NCBI GenBank assembly: GCA_030745835.1
Contig: JASLNU010000074.1
Coordinates: 1-64,000 of the forward strand
DNA: 64,000 bases
From: GCA-2687515 sp002687515
Lineage (GTDB): Bacteria > Pseudomonadota > Alphaproteobacteria > Rhodospirillales > UBA2165
Reading direction: 5' to 3'
Numbering within the stretch: the stretch's first letter is position 1; the number at the start of each line of letters is the position of its first letter. Below the pieces are notes generated by a model. The model was not told where the DNA came from. It saw only the letters and a list, made by a program, of their open reading frames with translations, and ran no database searches. Below, piece after piece: positions 18,370 through 28,128 of the stretch. The position numbers and the translations under genes are program-made.

Positions 18370-19605
18370 TTATCCATCGGCGCGAACCCCCGGGCGCGCG
18401 AACCAGGGCAGGAAAGCAAGCAACGAGGCGATCACCACGTGCGCCAGGCTGACCCACGCCAAACCGGCGACACCGACGCCGTCATCGACCATCAGACCGA
18501 ACACCCAGGGCGCCAGGGCAGTGGCAAAAACACTCAGCGCCTGGCCGACCGAGCGGATCGCGCCGAGATGCCCGGTTCCCCAAATTTCGGCCCAGATGGC
18601 GCCGAACACGGTGATGACGCCGCCGAGACAGGCGCCCATTCCAATCAGGAAAATCCAGGCGACAATCGGATGATCGTATAGCGCCAGAATGGGCAGCACG
18701 ACGGCCAGCGGCGCCAAGATGAAGGGCATTACGCGCAGCGCGCTGACGCGGTCGATCAGCGGCCCGAGGATCAGTGAAAAGAGCAGCGAGGCGCCGGCAA
18801 AACCGACAAAGCCGGCGGCGAAAGCGGGCAGCGACCAACCCTTGGATTCGACGATAAACACCTGCATGAACACAAAACCGGTCAGGATATAGGCCGGCGC
18901 CGTCAGCATCGGCAGGATCAGATAGAAGCGGATGTCCCGAAGTACATCGCCAAGCGAGACGTCGACGACGCCGGACGGCGGGGCACCGCCACCGGTGTGG
19001 AATTCCAGGTAGCGCCGGTGCCGCTCGCCGTGCCCTTTCAACAGCCAAAGAACCAGCGGCACCACGAATGCGGCATAGACCAGGCCCACCGACATAAAGC
19101 CGAGCCGCCAACCGACGGTGGCCAGCAGCATGACGCCAATTGTCGGGAACAGCGACAAACCGGCGGTCGAGCCAAGGGACGATATACTGATCGCCGTGCC
19201 CCGGCGTTCGGGATAGTAGCGCGCCATCGAAATGGCCGCGGTATGTGCCATCAGCCCCTGACCGCCGAGGCGCAATGCATAGATGCCGAAAGCCAACATC
19301 AACACATTCGCCGCCGCCGAGGTCAGAAGGGCGGCACCCGCCATCCAAATGCAGGCGAGGGCGCTAAACAGGCGCAAATCCAGCCGGTCGATCAGCCGCC
19401 CCAGATAGATCAGGCTGGCGCCGCCGGCCAGGGTGGCCAGCGCGAACAGCAGGCCGAAATCAGCATGGCTGAGATCGAACTCGCGCCTAAGTTCCGTAGC
19501 CAAAATCGAGATATAGTAGGTATGCCCCGGGCTGGCGAATAGCTGCAACGCGGCGCCGAAACAGAGAAAGCGCCAGTTGGCGAAAAGGAATGTCAGATAT
19601 TTCAA
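18370..19605 (-). CDS. MFS transporter
   Basis: A major facilitator of 411 aa with about 12 hydrophobic segments. The loop 2-3 motif LIYLGRLIDRLDLR near residue 70 is a variant of the MFS A-motif, and a second copy GPLIDRVSALR appears after helix 8. It resembles monocarboxylate/oxalate-formate-type MFS carriers in its start (SPGHTYYISILATELRREFDLSHADFG), but the substrate cannot be assigned. Likely monocistronic or leading into the GYD gene. Confidence 0.85.
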   Translation of the reverse strand: MKYLTFLFANWRFLCFGAALQLFASPGHTYYISILATELRREFDLSHADFGLLFALATLAGGASLIYLGRLIDRLDLRLFSALACIWMAGAALLTSAAANVLMLAFGIYALRLGGQGLMAHTAAISMARYYPERRGTAISISSLGSTAGLSLFPTIGVMLLATVGWRLGFMSVGLVYAAFVVPLVLWLLKGHGERHRRYLEFHTGGGAPPSGVVDVSLGDVLRDIRFYLILPMLTAPAYILTGFVFMQVFIVESKGWSLPAFAAGFVGFAGASLLFSLILGPLIDRVSALRVMPFILAPLAVVLPILALYDHPIVAWIFLIGMGACLGGVITVFGAIWAEIWGTGHLGAIRSVGQALSVFATALAPWVFGLMVDDGVGVAGLAWVSLAHVVIASLLAFLPWFARPGVRADG

Positions 19606-19849
19606 TCGAGGAATCCGGTCAAAGGCGGATTCCTAGATTAGCGACCCGGTTCCGGCTCGGCAATGCGCCACCGGCGATGCAGCGGCCCCGCCGCCTGAAC
19701 GGCCCCGATACACTACTATATATTGGGGATAAATCCATTTACTTCCTAGATTTTGTATTTTTGCCCCGATATAGTGGGATCAGATTACAAGCCTGCGATT
19801 CGAGAAATTTCCCGGAATCGCGTTGCAATTGGGCGGATGGAACAGAGTT

Positions 19850-20668
19850 ATGCGGTTACGCGCGGCTTCAATCGTCATTGTGGCGGCATGCGCCCTTGGG
19901 TTGCCGGGCTGCGCCTTCGAGAACGAAGAATTCCAAACCAACCTCGCCGATAAGGCGGCGCCAAAAAGAACCGAAGCGCCGTCTCCCGAAATAGTCGTGC
20001 CGGCGCCGGATAAATCCGGTCTCGGCGGCGTTCCGGTGGTCGGACCGATGCTCGCCGCCCTGTTCGGCGCCGAAGCCTTGCCCGAGGACGAGGAAACGGC
20101 GGTACCGCTGGCCAAAGCCGGCAGGGGCGCCGGCCGCATTCAATCGGCGGCCCTGACCGAGGGCCGGGCGGTGGACCGCCAGCCGCCGCGGCTCGACGTT
20201 CACTTCGTGCGCAATGGCCGGCTGCGCGCCTACACCTCACGGGTTACCGTGCGCGGCACGGTCACCGATGAAAGCCCGGTGGCGCTGGTCACCGTCAACG
20301 GACATCGAGCCAGGCTGAGGGGCCGTGGGTTTTCGCGAAGGATCGCCGTGCCGGTCGGTGCCCAGCGCACCGTGGTGCAGGCGCTGGACGCCCACGGCAA
20401 TGCCGCGCTGGTGCAATTCGATATCATCCGCCGCGGCGGCCGGGACGGCGGCGCACCGGCGCCGATCGGCCCGGGATCAACCGAATTGCGCGCACCGCGC
20501 TCGCCGCCGCGTCAGATTCGCGGCCTCGGCGACATCGAAGAGCCCGGCATCTACATGGTGTTGTGGGCCGGGACGCCCGCCATGCACGCCGTCCGCATGC
20601 CGGGCATGGCCCACTGCCTGAAAGCGGCTGAATATTCGGCCGGCGGAACCTGCACGATACGCCGCTAG
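19850..20668 (+). CDS. putative lipoprotein with an Ig-like C-terminal domain
   Basis: A protein of 272 aa. The N-terminus is a lipoprotein signal: MRLRAA, a hydrophobic stretch, and the lipobox LPGC near residue 22. The next 80 residues are proline/alanine-rich and probably disordered. The middle part (about residues 105-190: RAYTSRVTVRGTVTDESPVALVTVNG...) has the alternating strands of the glucodextranase-B/Ig-like fold often seen in envelope proteins. The C-terminal 50 residues are proline/glycine-rich. No enzyme motif is seen. It is probably outer-membrane or periplasm anchored. The ATG at 19850 gives a clean lipoprotein start. Confidence 0.65.
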   Translation: MRLRAASIVIVAACALGLPGCAFENEEFQTNLADKAAPKRTEAPSPEIVVPAPDKSGLGGVPVVGPMLAALFGAEALPEDEETAVPLAKAGRGAGRIQSAALTEGRAVDRQPPRLDVHFVRNGRLRAYTSRVTVRGTVTDESPVALVTVNGHRARLRGRGFSRRIAVPVGAQRTVVQALDAHGNAALVQFDIIRRGGRDGGAPAPIGPGSTELRAPRSPPRQIRGLGDIEEPGIYMVLWAGTPAMHAVRMPGMAHCLKAAEYSAGGTCTIRR

Positions 20669-20776
20669 AGTCTATTCAGATCGAATTCCCTTTGCGCCCC
20701 CCGATCGTTGGGTTAAGCTTTTTTGCGAGAACGCACAGAGCAATTGTGCGCGGCAATCAAACCCCGGAGGAACCCC

Positions 20777-21739
20777 ATGACACTCAACAAGATCATCGCG
20801 GTCACCGTCGCCGCCCCCCTGGTATTCGGCGCCGCCGCGGCGTTTGCCGAATATCCGGAAAAACCGATCAAACTGATCATTCCCTACCGCGCCGGCGGTG
20901 GCAGCGATTCCCTGGCGCGGACCATGCAGGCCGCCATCGAAAAGCATAAGCTGCTGCCGGTGCCCCTGGTGATCACCAATATCACCGGCGCCGCCGGCGC
21001 CGTTGCCGCGCGCCGGGTCAAGGATGCCAAGCCCGACGGCTACACCATCTTGCAGATCCACAATGGTATCATGGCCATCGCCGCCACCGGACGGCTCGGT
21101 TTCGGGCTCGACGTCTTCGCACCGGTGGCGCAGACCACCCAATCCTGCATCTATCTGGCGGTCCCCAGCACCCAGCCGTGGCAGACATTCGAAGATCTGG
21201 TCAAGTACGCCAAGGCCAATCCGGGCAAGCTGAAAGCCGCCGATTCGGTTGGCGGAATTACGCATTTTTCCTGGATACAATTGATGAAAGTTACCGGCAC
21301 CAAGGTCGGTATTGTCCATTACGGCGGCACCTCGAAACGCTTCGCCTCGATGAAGGGCGGACACACGCAAGCCGCCTTCATGTCGCCCGGCTGGATCAAG
21401 CGCGGCGCCGATCAATTGCGCGGCCTTTTGTGGTTGGGGCCGAAACGCCACGCGGCGGCGCCCAATATGCCGACCGCCAAGGAAAAGGGCATCGATGTCG
21501 TCTCCTGCCTGAACCGCCGCTTCTGGATGCCCAAGGGCACCCCGGCGGCGCGCGTCGGCTACTTCGCCGGGCTCCTTAAAAAGGCCATGGCGACCGACGA
21601 GATGAAGGCCTATCACAAGAAACGCCTAGGCAGTATCGTGCTGCGCACCGGCGACGATCTGAAAAAGGACATCGCCGCCGAAATGCAAAACTTCAACAAC
21701 GCGGCGCCGGTCGTCAAGGCGGCGATGGGCAAGAAATAG
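20777..21739 (+). CDS. TTT transporter substrate-binding protein (TctC/Bug family)
   Basis: The periplasmic binding protein of a tripartite tricarboxylate transporter, 320 aa. A signal peptide ends ...AAFAEYPEKP. It then shows the family start PIKLIIPYRAGGGSDSLAR and the loop ITNITGAAGAVAARRV, followed by KPDGYTIL. The ATG at 20777 has CGGAGGA 6 bases upstream. TctB and TctA follow at 21835 and 22322, so the whole three-part system is encoded. TctC family members bind organic di- or tricarboxylates and other carboxylated metabolites; an enolase-superfamily enzyme downstream suggests a sugar acid or similar. Confidence 0.93.
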   Translation: MTLNKIIAVTVAAPLVFGAAAAFAEYPEKPIKLIIPYRAGGGSDSLARTMQAAIEKHKLLPVPLVITNITGAAGAVAARRVKDAKPDGYTILQIHNGIMAIAATGRLGFGLDVFAPVAQTTQSCIYLAVPSTQPWQTFEDLVKYAKANPGKLKAADSVGGITHFSWIQLMKVTGTKVGIVHYGGTSKRFASMKGGHTQAAFMSPGWIKRGADQLRGLLWLGPKRHAAAPNMPTAKEKGIDVVSCLNRRFWMPKGTPAARVGYFAGLLKKAMATDEMKAYHKKRLGSIVLRTGDDLKKDIAAEMQNFNNAAPVVKAAMGKK

Positions 21740-21834
21740 GCCGACCGGCTCTTTGTCTGTGCTCCCCTGGGCGGTAACACGCCCGGGGGCGTCAGGCCCA
21801 GCCATGTCAATTCAACCCTTATCATTGCAACGCC

Positions 21835-22302
21835 ATGCCCGATCATAAACGCCTGCCGGTTATCGATATCACACTCGCGGTGCTGATGATCGCGCTCGGT
21901 GTTGCCATTTTTTCGGTCAGCTCTGAATTCAGGAGATCGGCGCTCGAACCCATCGGGCCATCGGCATTTCCGCTGGCGGTCGCGATCATTCTGATCGCCC
22001 TTTCGGGCGCTGTGTTGTTGACCGCCCTGGTCCGTGGCAGGACCGAACCGGCGGTCTTGGAATACCGCAAACGCAACGATCTGGCATTGATCGCGCTCGG
22101 CCTGACCATTGCCTACTTCGCCGTGATGGGGATGGAATGGATGCGCTTCCATTGGGCGACGGTGGCTTACATATTTCTGTTAACCGCGCATTTTGATGCG
22201 TGGCAGCTCCGGCGTCTGCCCGGCGCCATGGTCATCGCCTTGGTGATGGGCATCGGCTTGAAGTTTATTTTCACCAGAATTCTGTTCCTGGACCTGCCAT
22301 AA
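21835..22302 (+). CDS. TTT transporter small membrane subunit (TctB family)
   Basis: A membrane protein of 155 aa with four hydrophobic segments (about residues 11-28, 42-62, 80-97 and 125-148). The IGPSAFPLAVAIILIALS motif of the TctB family links helices 1 and 2. It lies between tctC and tctA, the normal gene order, and works with TctA as the secondary symporter driven by an ion gradient. It has an ATG start 95 bases after the tctC stop. Confidence 0.9.
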   Translation: MPDHKRLPVIDITLAVLMIALGVAIFSVSSEFRRSALEPIGPSAFPLAVAIILIALSGAVLLTALVRGRTEPAVLEYRKRNDLALIALGLTIAYFAVMGMEWMRFHWATVAYIFLLTAHFDAWQLRRLPGAMVIALVMGIGLKFIFTRILFLDLP

Positions 22303-22321
22303 TTTGGGGCCACCGACAACC

Positions 22322-23788
22322 ATGGAACAACTGCTTACCGCCTTCGCCCACGTCTTCACGCCGATGCCGTTCCTGATGCTGTTTATCGGCGTCACCGTCG
22401 GTATCGTCGTCGGCGCCATCCCCGGCCTGTCGGGGGGCATGGTCATCGCCTTGACCCTGCCGCTGACTTTCTTCATGGACAGCACCAACGCGCTGACCCT
22501 GATGGTATCGATGTATGTGGGCTCGACCAGCGGCGGACTGATCTCGGCGACGCTGATGCGCATGCCGGGAACGCCGGCGGCGATCATGACCACCCTCGAC
22601 GGCTATCCGATGGCCAAGTCCGGTCAGCCGGGGCGGGCGCTTGGCTTCGGCATCATGGCGTCATTCGTCGGCGGACTGGTTTCGTGGATTTTCCTGGCGT
22701 CGCTTTCGGCTCCCTTGGCCGAGGTGGCCGTCCGTTTCGGCCCCTATGAAATTTTTTCCATGACCCTGGTTGCCCTGATGCTGATCTCCGCGGTCAGTTC
22801 GGGATCGATGATCAAGGGTTTGCTGTCGGGGTTCCTCGGCATCGCGGTGTCGATGGTCGGCGTCGACCCGACATCCGGTTCGCTGCGGCTGACTTTCGGG
22901 TTTCACGAATTGGAAACCGGTTTCCGGTTGTTGCCGGTGATCCTCGGCATGCTGGTCATGAGCCAGGTGATCGGCGATGTGATCGATATCGAACAAACCG
23001 TCGAAAAAGTGCAAACCAATATCCGCAGCATGTTTATGTCGATGAATGATCTGCGCAAGCAATGGGGCAATCTGCTGCGCTCGTCTCTGATCGGCACCTG
23101 GATTGGCATCCTGCCGGGCATCGGCGGCACCACCGCGGCCATCGCCTCCTATACGACGGCGCGGAATTTTTCGAAAACGCCGGAAAAATTCGGCACCGGA
23201 ACCGAGGACGGCATCGTCGCCGCCGAAACCGCCAACAACGCCGCCGTCAACGGTGCGCTGGTGCCGCTGATCACGCTCGGCATTCCGGGCAGCGTTATCG
23301 ACGTTTTGCTGCTCGGCGCGCTGATCATCCACAATCTGACACCGGGGCCGCTGTTGTTCCGGGATTCGCCGGAAGTCGCCTGGGGCATCATTGCCGCCGC
23401 CCTGGTCGCCAATTTTGTGATGTTCGCCTTCATGGTGGTTGCGACGCCGTGGATATCCCGACTGATGTATGTTTCGCGCGCCTATTTAATGCCGCCGATC
23501 ATTGTTTTCTGCGTCATCGGCGCCTTTTCCCAAGGCAACCGGTTGTTCGATGTTTGGGTGATGCTTGCCTTCGGAATGGTCGGCTTCCTGATGCTGATGG
23601 CCAAGGCGCCGACCGGGCCCTTCATCATCGGATATATCCTGGCGCCGATTTCCGAGGTGCAGCTCCGGTCCGGGTTGATGCTGTATGACGGTAGCGCATG
23701 GCCGCTGGTGACGCGGCCGGTCTCGCTGGCTTTCCTGATCGTTGCCGCGCTCACGGTGGCGTGGCCGTTCCTGCGCCGGCGGCAATGA
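22322..23788 (+). CDS. TTT transporter large membrane subunit (TctA family)
   Basis: The main permease of the tripartite tricarboxylate transporter, 488 aa with about 12 membrane segments. The duplicated TctA signature is present: IPGLSGGMVIAL near residue 35, PGTPAAIMTTLDGYPMAK near residue 85, and the second repeat PGIGGTTAAIASY near residue 265, with ITLGIPGSVIDVLLLGAL after it. The ATG at 22322 was chosen because upstream codons lack a ribosome site. It is followed 34 bases later by the enolase-superfamily gene, in the same transcript. Confidence 0.95.
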   Translation: MEQLLTAFAHVFTPMPFLMLFIGVTVGIVVGAIPGLSGGMVIALTLPLTFFMDSTNALTLMVSMYVGSTSGGLISATLMRMPGTPAAIMTTLDGYPMAKSGQPGRALGFGIMASFVGGLVSWIFLASLSAPLAEVAVRFGPYEIFSMTLVALMLISAVSSGSMIKGLLSGFLGIAVSMVGVDPTSGSLRLTFGFHELETGFRLLPVILGMLVMSQVIGDVIDIEQTVEKVQTNIRSMFMSMNDLRKQWGNLLRSSLIGTWIGILPGIGGTTAAIASYTTARNFSKTPEKFGTGTEDGIVAAETANNAAVNGALVPLITLGIPGSVIDVLLLGALIIHNLTPGPLLFRDSPEVAWGIIAAALVANFVMFAFMVVATPWISRLMYVSRAYLMPPIIVFCVIGAFSQGNRLFDVWVMLAFGMVGFLMLMAKAPTGPFIIGYILAPISEVQLRSGLMLYDGSAWPLVTRPVSLAFLIVAALTVAWPFLRRRQ

Positions 23789-23822
23789 TTTTATCGATCA
23801 CCCAAAAGAGGAAACCCCGACA

Positions 23823-24977
23823 ATGAAGATCGCTTGCGTCGACGCCTTTCCCGTTTACCTGCCGGTCAAAATCGATGTCCTCGGCCTTGATAAGACGGCG
23901 GGGCTGTCGATGTGCATGGTGCGCATCGAAACCGACGACGGCCATGTCGGCTGGGGCATCACCGGCATTACCGAGGAAGAGGTTATCGCCGAGGCCGTGG
24001 GCAAGGTGGCCGCACCGGCGATCACCGGCTTGGATCCGCTGGCCACCGAAATGATCTGGAACAAGCTTTACTGGCTGATGAGCCCGCGCGGACAAACCGG
24101 TTACGCGGCGCACGCCATCGCCGCTATCGATCTGGCGCTTTGGGACATCAAGGGCAAGGCCCTGGGCCAGCCGGTCTGGCGGCTGCTCGGCGGGGCGCGG
24201 TCCCGAGTGCCGGTTTACGCCACCTTCGGCTTTCCCTTTTTTGACCGCGAGCAAATCGGCGAAGCGGCGAAGCTTTGGGTCAAGAACGGCTTCACCGGCC
24301 TCAAGATGACGGTCGGCGACGGCGCCACCAAGCGGCGCGACGAGCCGCGCCCGATCGCCGAGGTGATCAAGGAAGACCGGGAACGGGTACGCACCGCGCG
24401 CGAAGCGGTGGGCGACGGCATCGATCTTTATGTCGACGGCAACTGCAACCTCGATCCCTTCCACGCCATCGAACTGGCGCGCTCGATCGAGGAATTCGGC
24501 ATCACCTTTTTCGAGGAACCGATCACCCAGAACGACGCCCGCCAAATGGCCGACATGCGCCGGCGCACCTCGATCCCGCTGGCCTGCGGCCAGAACGAGG
24601 GGCTATCCTACCGCTTCCGCGAGCTAATGGTCGCCGGCGCCGTCGATGTGGTCCAGCCCAACGTGGTGATCACCGGAGGCTTTACCCAATGCGCCAAAAT
24701 CGCCGGCATGGCCCAGGCTTTCAATGTCGGCATCGACAATGGCGGCGCCTGGCCGTTCCATAACATGCACCTGCATGCCGGGCTCGCCAATGGCGGCCTG
24801 GTGGAAATGCATTATCTGGCGGTCGAATGCTGCAAGCAGGTGTTCCGCGGCCTGCCCGAACCGGAAAATGGCTGGCTGGCCCTGCCCGAGAAGCCGGGAT
24901 TGGGGTTCGATGCCGATGAAGACGCCGTCCGCGACCGCGTCAAGGATGGCGCGTCGGGCGGCGGCGGCAAGATGTAG
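23823..24977 (+). CDS. mandelate racemase/muconate lactonizing enzyme family protein
   Basis: An enolase-superfamily enzyme of 384 aa. The capping domain begins KIACVDAFPVYLPVK; the barrel carries the three metal ligands in DLYVDGN, FFEEPI and GQNEG, and the late His in WPFHNMH. The base motif that is K-x-K in mandelate racemase reads K-M-T here (in FTGLKMTVGDG), so the second lysine is absent and the reaction is not classic racemisation. Dehydration or epimerisation of an acid sugar or a carboxylated cyclic compound is likely. GAGGAA lies before the ATG at 23823. It sits behind a TTT transporter, whose substrate it probably metabolises. Confidence 0.88.
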   Translation: MKIACVDAFPVYLPVKIDVLGLDKTAGLSMCMVRIETDDGHVGWGITGITEEEVIAEAVGKVAAPAITGLDPLATEMIWNKLYWLMSPRGQTGYAAHAIAAIDLALWDIKGKALGQPVWRLLGGARSRVPVYATFGFPFFDREQIGEAAKLWVKNGFTGLKMTVGDGATKRRDEPRPIAEVIKEDRERVRTAREAVGDGIDLYVDGNCNLDPFHAIELARSIEEFGITFFEEPITQNDARQMADMRRRTSIPLACGQNEGLSYRFRELMVAGAVDVVQPNVVITGGFTQCAKIAGMAQAFNVGIDNGGAWPFHNMHLHAGLANGGLVEMHYLAVECCKQVFRGLPEPENGWLALPEKPGLGFDADEDAVRDRVKDGASGGGGKM

Positions 24978-25011
24978 GCGCCGCCCAGCTGATCCATTAC
25001 CATCCTCGGTC

Positions 25012-26232
25012 ATGAATAAGAAAGCCGTCGCCCTTGCCCTGTTGACCTATTGCGAACTGGCCGCGATGGCGCTCTGGTTTTCGGCGACGGCGCTGATCCC
25101 GGCCTTGAGCGCCGAGTTCGATATTTCGGGCGCCCAGGCATCGCTGCTGACCAGCGCGGTGCAGGCCGGCTTCGTCGCCGGCACGCTGTTGAGCGCCTTT
25201 TCCGGCGTCGCCGACGCCTTCGATCCACGGCGCATGTTCATGGTCTCGGCGCTGATCGCCACGGCGGCCAACGCCGCAATCCTGCTCAGCGATCCGACCT
25301 CGTTCGGCATCATTATCCTCCGCTTCCTGACCGGTGTCGCGATGGCCGGCATCTATCCCATCGGCATGAAAATGGCGACCAGCTGGGCGCGCGGCGATAC
25401 CGGGCTTTTGGTCGGGCTTTTGGTGGGCGCGCTGACCCTCGGATCGGCGTCCCCGCACCTGATTAATTCTTTTTTCCTGGTCGATTGGCGGGCGACCATC
25501 GCCGCCGCCTCCGCGGTGGCGCTGACCAGCGCCATCTTGATCAACTTCGTCGCCCTCGGCCCGGGCGCGGCGGCGCCGCGCCGTTTCCATTGGCGCTCGG
25601 CGCTGGCCGCCTGGACCGAACAACCGCTGCGCCTGGCCAATCTCGGTTATCTCGGCCATATGTGGGAATTGTATGCCATGTGGGCCTGGCTGGGCGTGTT
25701 CTTGGATGCCAGCTTCCGCATGACCATGGGCTCGGCCATCACCGGCGGCGATGCCGCCATCTGGGCGCGTATCGCCACCTTCACGGTGATCGGCGTCGGC
25801 GGTATCGCCGGCAGCATCCTCGGCGGCTGGGCCGCCGACCGGGCCGGGCGCACGACGGTGACCATGGCGGCGCTGGCGGTCAGCGGGCTATGCGCCTTGG
25901 GCGTCGGATTCTTGTTTTCGGCGCCGCCCCTGGTTCTGTTCCTGGTCTGCCTGGTTTGGGGTTTCGCGGTGATCGCCGATTCGGCTCAGTTCTCAGCCGC
26001 TATCGCGGAACTGAGCCGGCCCGATATGGTCGGCACCATGCTCACCGTACAGACCAGCGCCGGTTTCCTGTTGACCCTGATCACCATCCACCTGATGCCC
26101 GGCTTGGTCGAATTGGTCGGCTGGCGGTATGCCTTCGCCGGGCTTGCCCTCGGTCCGGTCTGCGGCATCATTGCGATGGGCCGCCTGCGCGCGCATCCGG
26201 CATCGGCGGCGATCGCCGGCGGACGCCGGTAG
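25012..26232 (+). CDS. MFS transporter
   Basis: A major facilitator of 406 aa with about 12 membrane helices. The helix 1-2 pattern ALWFSATALIPALSAEFDISGAQASLLTSAVQAGF and the loop SGVADAFDPRR are the MFS A-motif region, and the second half repeats as GGWAADRAGRTTV. It resembles the cyanate/nitrate-like aromatic acid MFS branch; the substrate is unknown. It follows the enolase-superfamily gene by 34 bases and probably belongs to the same operon, as a second route for import or for product export. Confidence 0.85.
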   Translation: MNKKAVALALLTYCELAAMALWFSATALIPALSAEFDISGAQASLLTSAVQAGFVAGTLLSAFSGVADAFDPRRMFMVSALIATAANAAILLSDPTSFGIIILRFLTGVAMAGIYPIGMKMATSWARGDTGLLVGLLVGALTLGSASPHLINSFFLVDWRATIAAASAVALTSAILINFVALGPGAAAPRRFHWRSALAAWTEQPLRLANLGYLGHMWELYAMWAWLGVFLDASFRMTMGSAITGGDAAIWARIATFTVIGVGGIAGSILGGWAADRAGRTTVTMAALAVSGLCALGVGFLFSAPPLVLFLVCLVWGFAVIADSAQFSAAIAELSRPDMVGTMLTVQTSAGFLLTLITIHLMPGLVELVGWRYAFAGLALGPVCGIIAMGRLRAHPASAAIAGGRR

Positions 26233-26254
26233 GGCGACGGCGCGGATGCGCGTT

Positions 26255-26962
26255 CTAAACTTCGGAACGCGGTGCGTACACCGCCAACAGGTTGGCTGTC
26301 CAGATATCCGGGCGGTAACTGAGAAGGCTGGCCAACAGGCTTGCCAGCAGCCGCTCCTTCGCCCGCCGCCACAGCCGCCCAGGAGGTTGCGGGTGGACGC
26401 CGGTGCAGTCCCAGCCGCTCATGACACCCAATTCGAACATGCGCCCGGGGGTCAGCGGCGTGACGTGATCGAAGGTGCCGAAGTGCATCTTCAGGCCCCA
26501 CGGCGATTCGATATTGGGAACCCGCAGCAACATGGCGCCGCCTTCGTTGATGTGGTTTCCGAGGGCCTTCAGAAGGTCGACCAGAACATCCAGTTGCAGA
26601 TGTTCGGCCAGGTCCAGGAGAACGATGCGGTCAAACCGGCGTCCGGCCAGTTCATCGCTCAAGATTTTGCCGATATCGTCGAGGTGGATTTCGCTATGTT
26701 GCAAGTCGCCGAGGGCCTCGGTGAGCTGTTTGTCCATGTCGACGCCGACGATTTCCCGGTACCCCCTTGCCTCAAGATAGCGGAGGAACAGGCCGCTGCC
26801 GCAGCCGATTTCCAGTACCGACATGCTGGGCGATGCGCCGGTCAGGCGGGCGAACTCGCGGTCATATTGGCGGAGGTGCTTATTCTTAAACTCGGTCGCC
26901 GACCGGTCGCGATGCGATTGGTATATTTCGGCGCGCCGTTGATCGGAAAATGAACTGGTCAT
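26255..26962 (-). CDS. class I SAM-dependent methyltransferase
   Basis: A methyltransferase of 235 aa. Motif I is VLEIGCGSGLFLRYL near residue 49, the acidic end of strand 2 is IVGVDMD, and motif II/III is DRIVLLDLAEHL with the later MLLRVPN. The substrate is not evident; the MHFGTFDHVTPLTP region resembles methyltransferases of polysaccharide or small-molecule modification. It converges with the MFS gene (22-base gap) and is followed on its own strand by nothing; the ene-reductase gene lies upstream with a 17-base gap, so the two are probably co-transcribed. Confidence 0.88.
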   Translation of the reverse strand: MTSSFSDQRRAEIYQSHRDRSATEFKNKHLRQYDREFARLTGASPSMSVLEIGCGSGLFLRYLEARGYREIVGVDMDKQLTEALGDLQHSEIHLDDIGKILSDELAGRRFDRIVLLDLAEHLQLDVLVDLLKALGNHINEGGAMLLRVPNIESPWGLKMHFGTFDHVTPLTPGRMFELGVMSGWDCTGVHPQPPGRLWRRAKERLLASLLASLLSYRPDIWTANLLAVYAPRSEV

Positions 26963-26979
26963 CAGCCTGTTGCCATCGC

Positions 26980-28080
26980 TCAGCGCCCGGCGTCGGCCTT
27001 TTCCAGCGCCGGATAATCGATATAACCCTCGGCGCCGCCGCTAAAGATGGTCGCCGGGTCGGCTTCGGCCAGGGGCGCATCGAGCGCCAAGCGTTCGGCC
27101 AGGTCGGGATTGGGAATATAGAGCCTGGCGAAGGCGACGGCGTCGGCCAGGCCGGCGGCGATCACCGCCTCGGCCCGCGCTCTGTCATAGGCGCCATTGA
27201 CGATCAGCTTGCCTGAAAAAGCCTGGCGGATGGCCGGCAATAGGGGCTGGGTGCCGGCGGGCGGCGATTGGTCGGTGTCCGGCTGCGCCGCTTCGATCAG
27301 GTGCAGGTAGGCGATCCCCAAACGCCCGAGGGCGCCGGCCACATAACCAAAGGTGGCGCCGACGTCGGAATCGCCGATGCCGTCGGCGGCAAGGTGCGGT
27401 GAGATGCGCACGCCGACGCGTTCGGCGCCCAATTCGCCGATCGCCGCTTTGGTGATTTCGATGAGCAGGCGGGCGCGGTTTTCGACGCCGCCGCCATAGG
27501 CGTCGGTGCGCAGGTTGCTCTTACTTTTGAGAAACTGGTCGATCAGATAAGCGTTGGCACCATGGATTTCGATGCCGTCCATGCCGGCCGCCCCGGCATT
27601 TCGCGCCGCCTGGCGGAACTGTCCGACGATGCCGGCGATCTCATCGGGCTCCAGCGCCCTCGGCACGGCGAAATCAATGGGACCGTTCAAGCCCGCCACC
27701 TGGCCCTTGGCGGCGATCGCCGACGGCGCCACCGGGACCAGCCCATCGGGCATGCGCGACGGGTCGGACTTGCGTCCGAGATGATTAATCTGCTGGAAGA
27801 TACGCCCGCCGGCGCCATGCACCGCGGCGGCGACTTGGGCCCACCCGGCGACGTGGCTATCGAGATAGATGGCCGAGGCATGGGGCCGGCTCTGGCTCAT
27901 CGGCGAGATGCTCGAGGCCTCGGTGATGACCAGCCCGGCGCCGGCGCGCTGGCGGTAATATTCGGCGACCATCGGCGTCGGCACCCGGTCAGCGTCGCAT
28001 CGGGCGCGGTTCATCGGCGCCATGATGACCCGGTTGGGCAGCTCCAGCCGCCCCAATTTCACCGATGTGAATAATTGCAT
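26980..28080 (-). CDS. alkene reductase (Old Yellow Enzyme family)
   Basis: An FMN-dependent ene-reductase of 366 aa. The sequence starts QLFTSVKLGRLELPNRVIMAPMNRAR, the classic OYE N-terminus, then YYRQRAGAGLVITEA, the substrate-binding pair HGANAYLIDQFL (His/Asn) and the FMN phosphate region near VNGAYDR. It matches the NemA-type group (reduction of N-ethylmaleimide, enoates or nitro compounds with NADPH). The ATG at 28080 begins the family core; a longer frame to 28167 would run into the tRNA gene. The tRNA-Thr gene lies 48 bases upstream on the same strand. Confidence 0.93.
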   Translation of the reverse strand: MQLFTSVKLGRLELPNRVIMAPMNRARCDADRVPTPMVAEYYRQRAGAGLVITEASSISPMSQSRPHASAIYLDSHVAGWAQVAAAVHGAGGRIFQQINHLGRKSDPSRMPDGLVPVAPSAIAAKGQVAGLNGPIDFAVPRALEPDEIAGIVGQFRQAARNAGAAGMDGIEIHGANAYLIDQFLKSKSNLRTDAYGGGVENRARLLIEITKAAIGELGAERVGVRISPHLAADGIGDSDVGATFGYVAGALGRLGIAYLHLIEAAQPDTDQSPPAGTQPLLPAIRQAFSGKLIVNGAYDRARAEAVIAAGLADAVAFARLYIPNPDLAERLALDAPLAEADPATIFSGGAEGYIDYPALEKADAGR

Positions 28081-28128
28081 GGACTTGGCTTTCAACCTGG
28101 CTTTTGACCGGGACAATATCCAAAAAAA

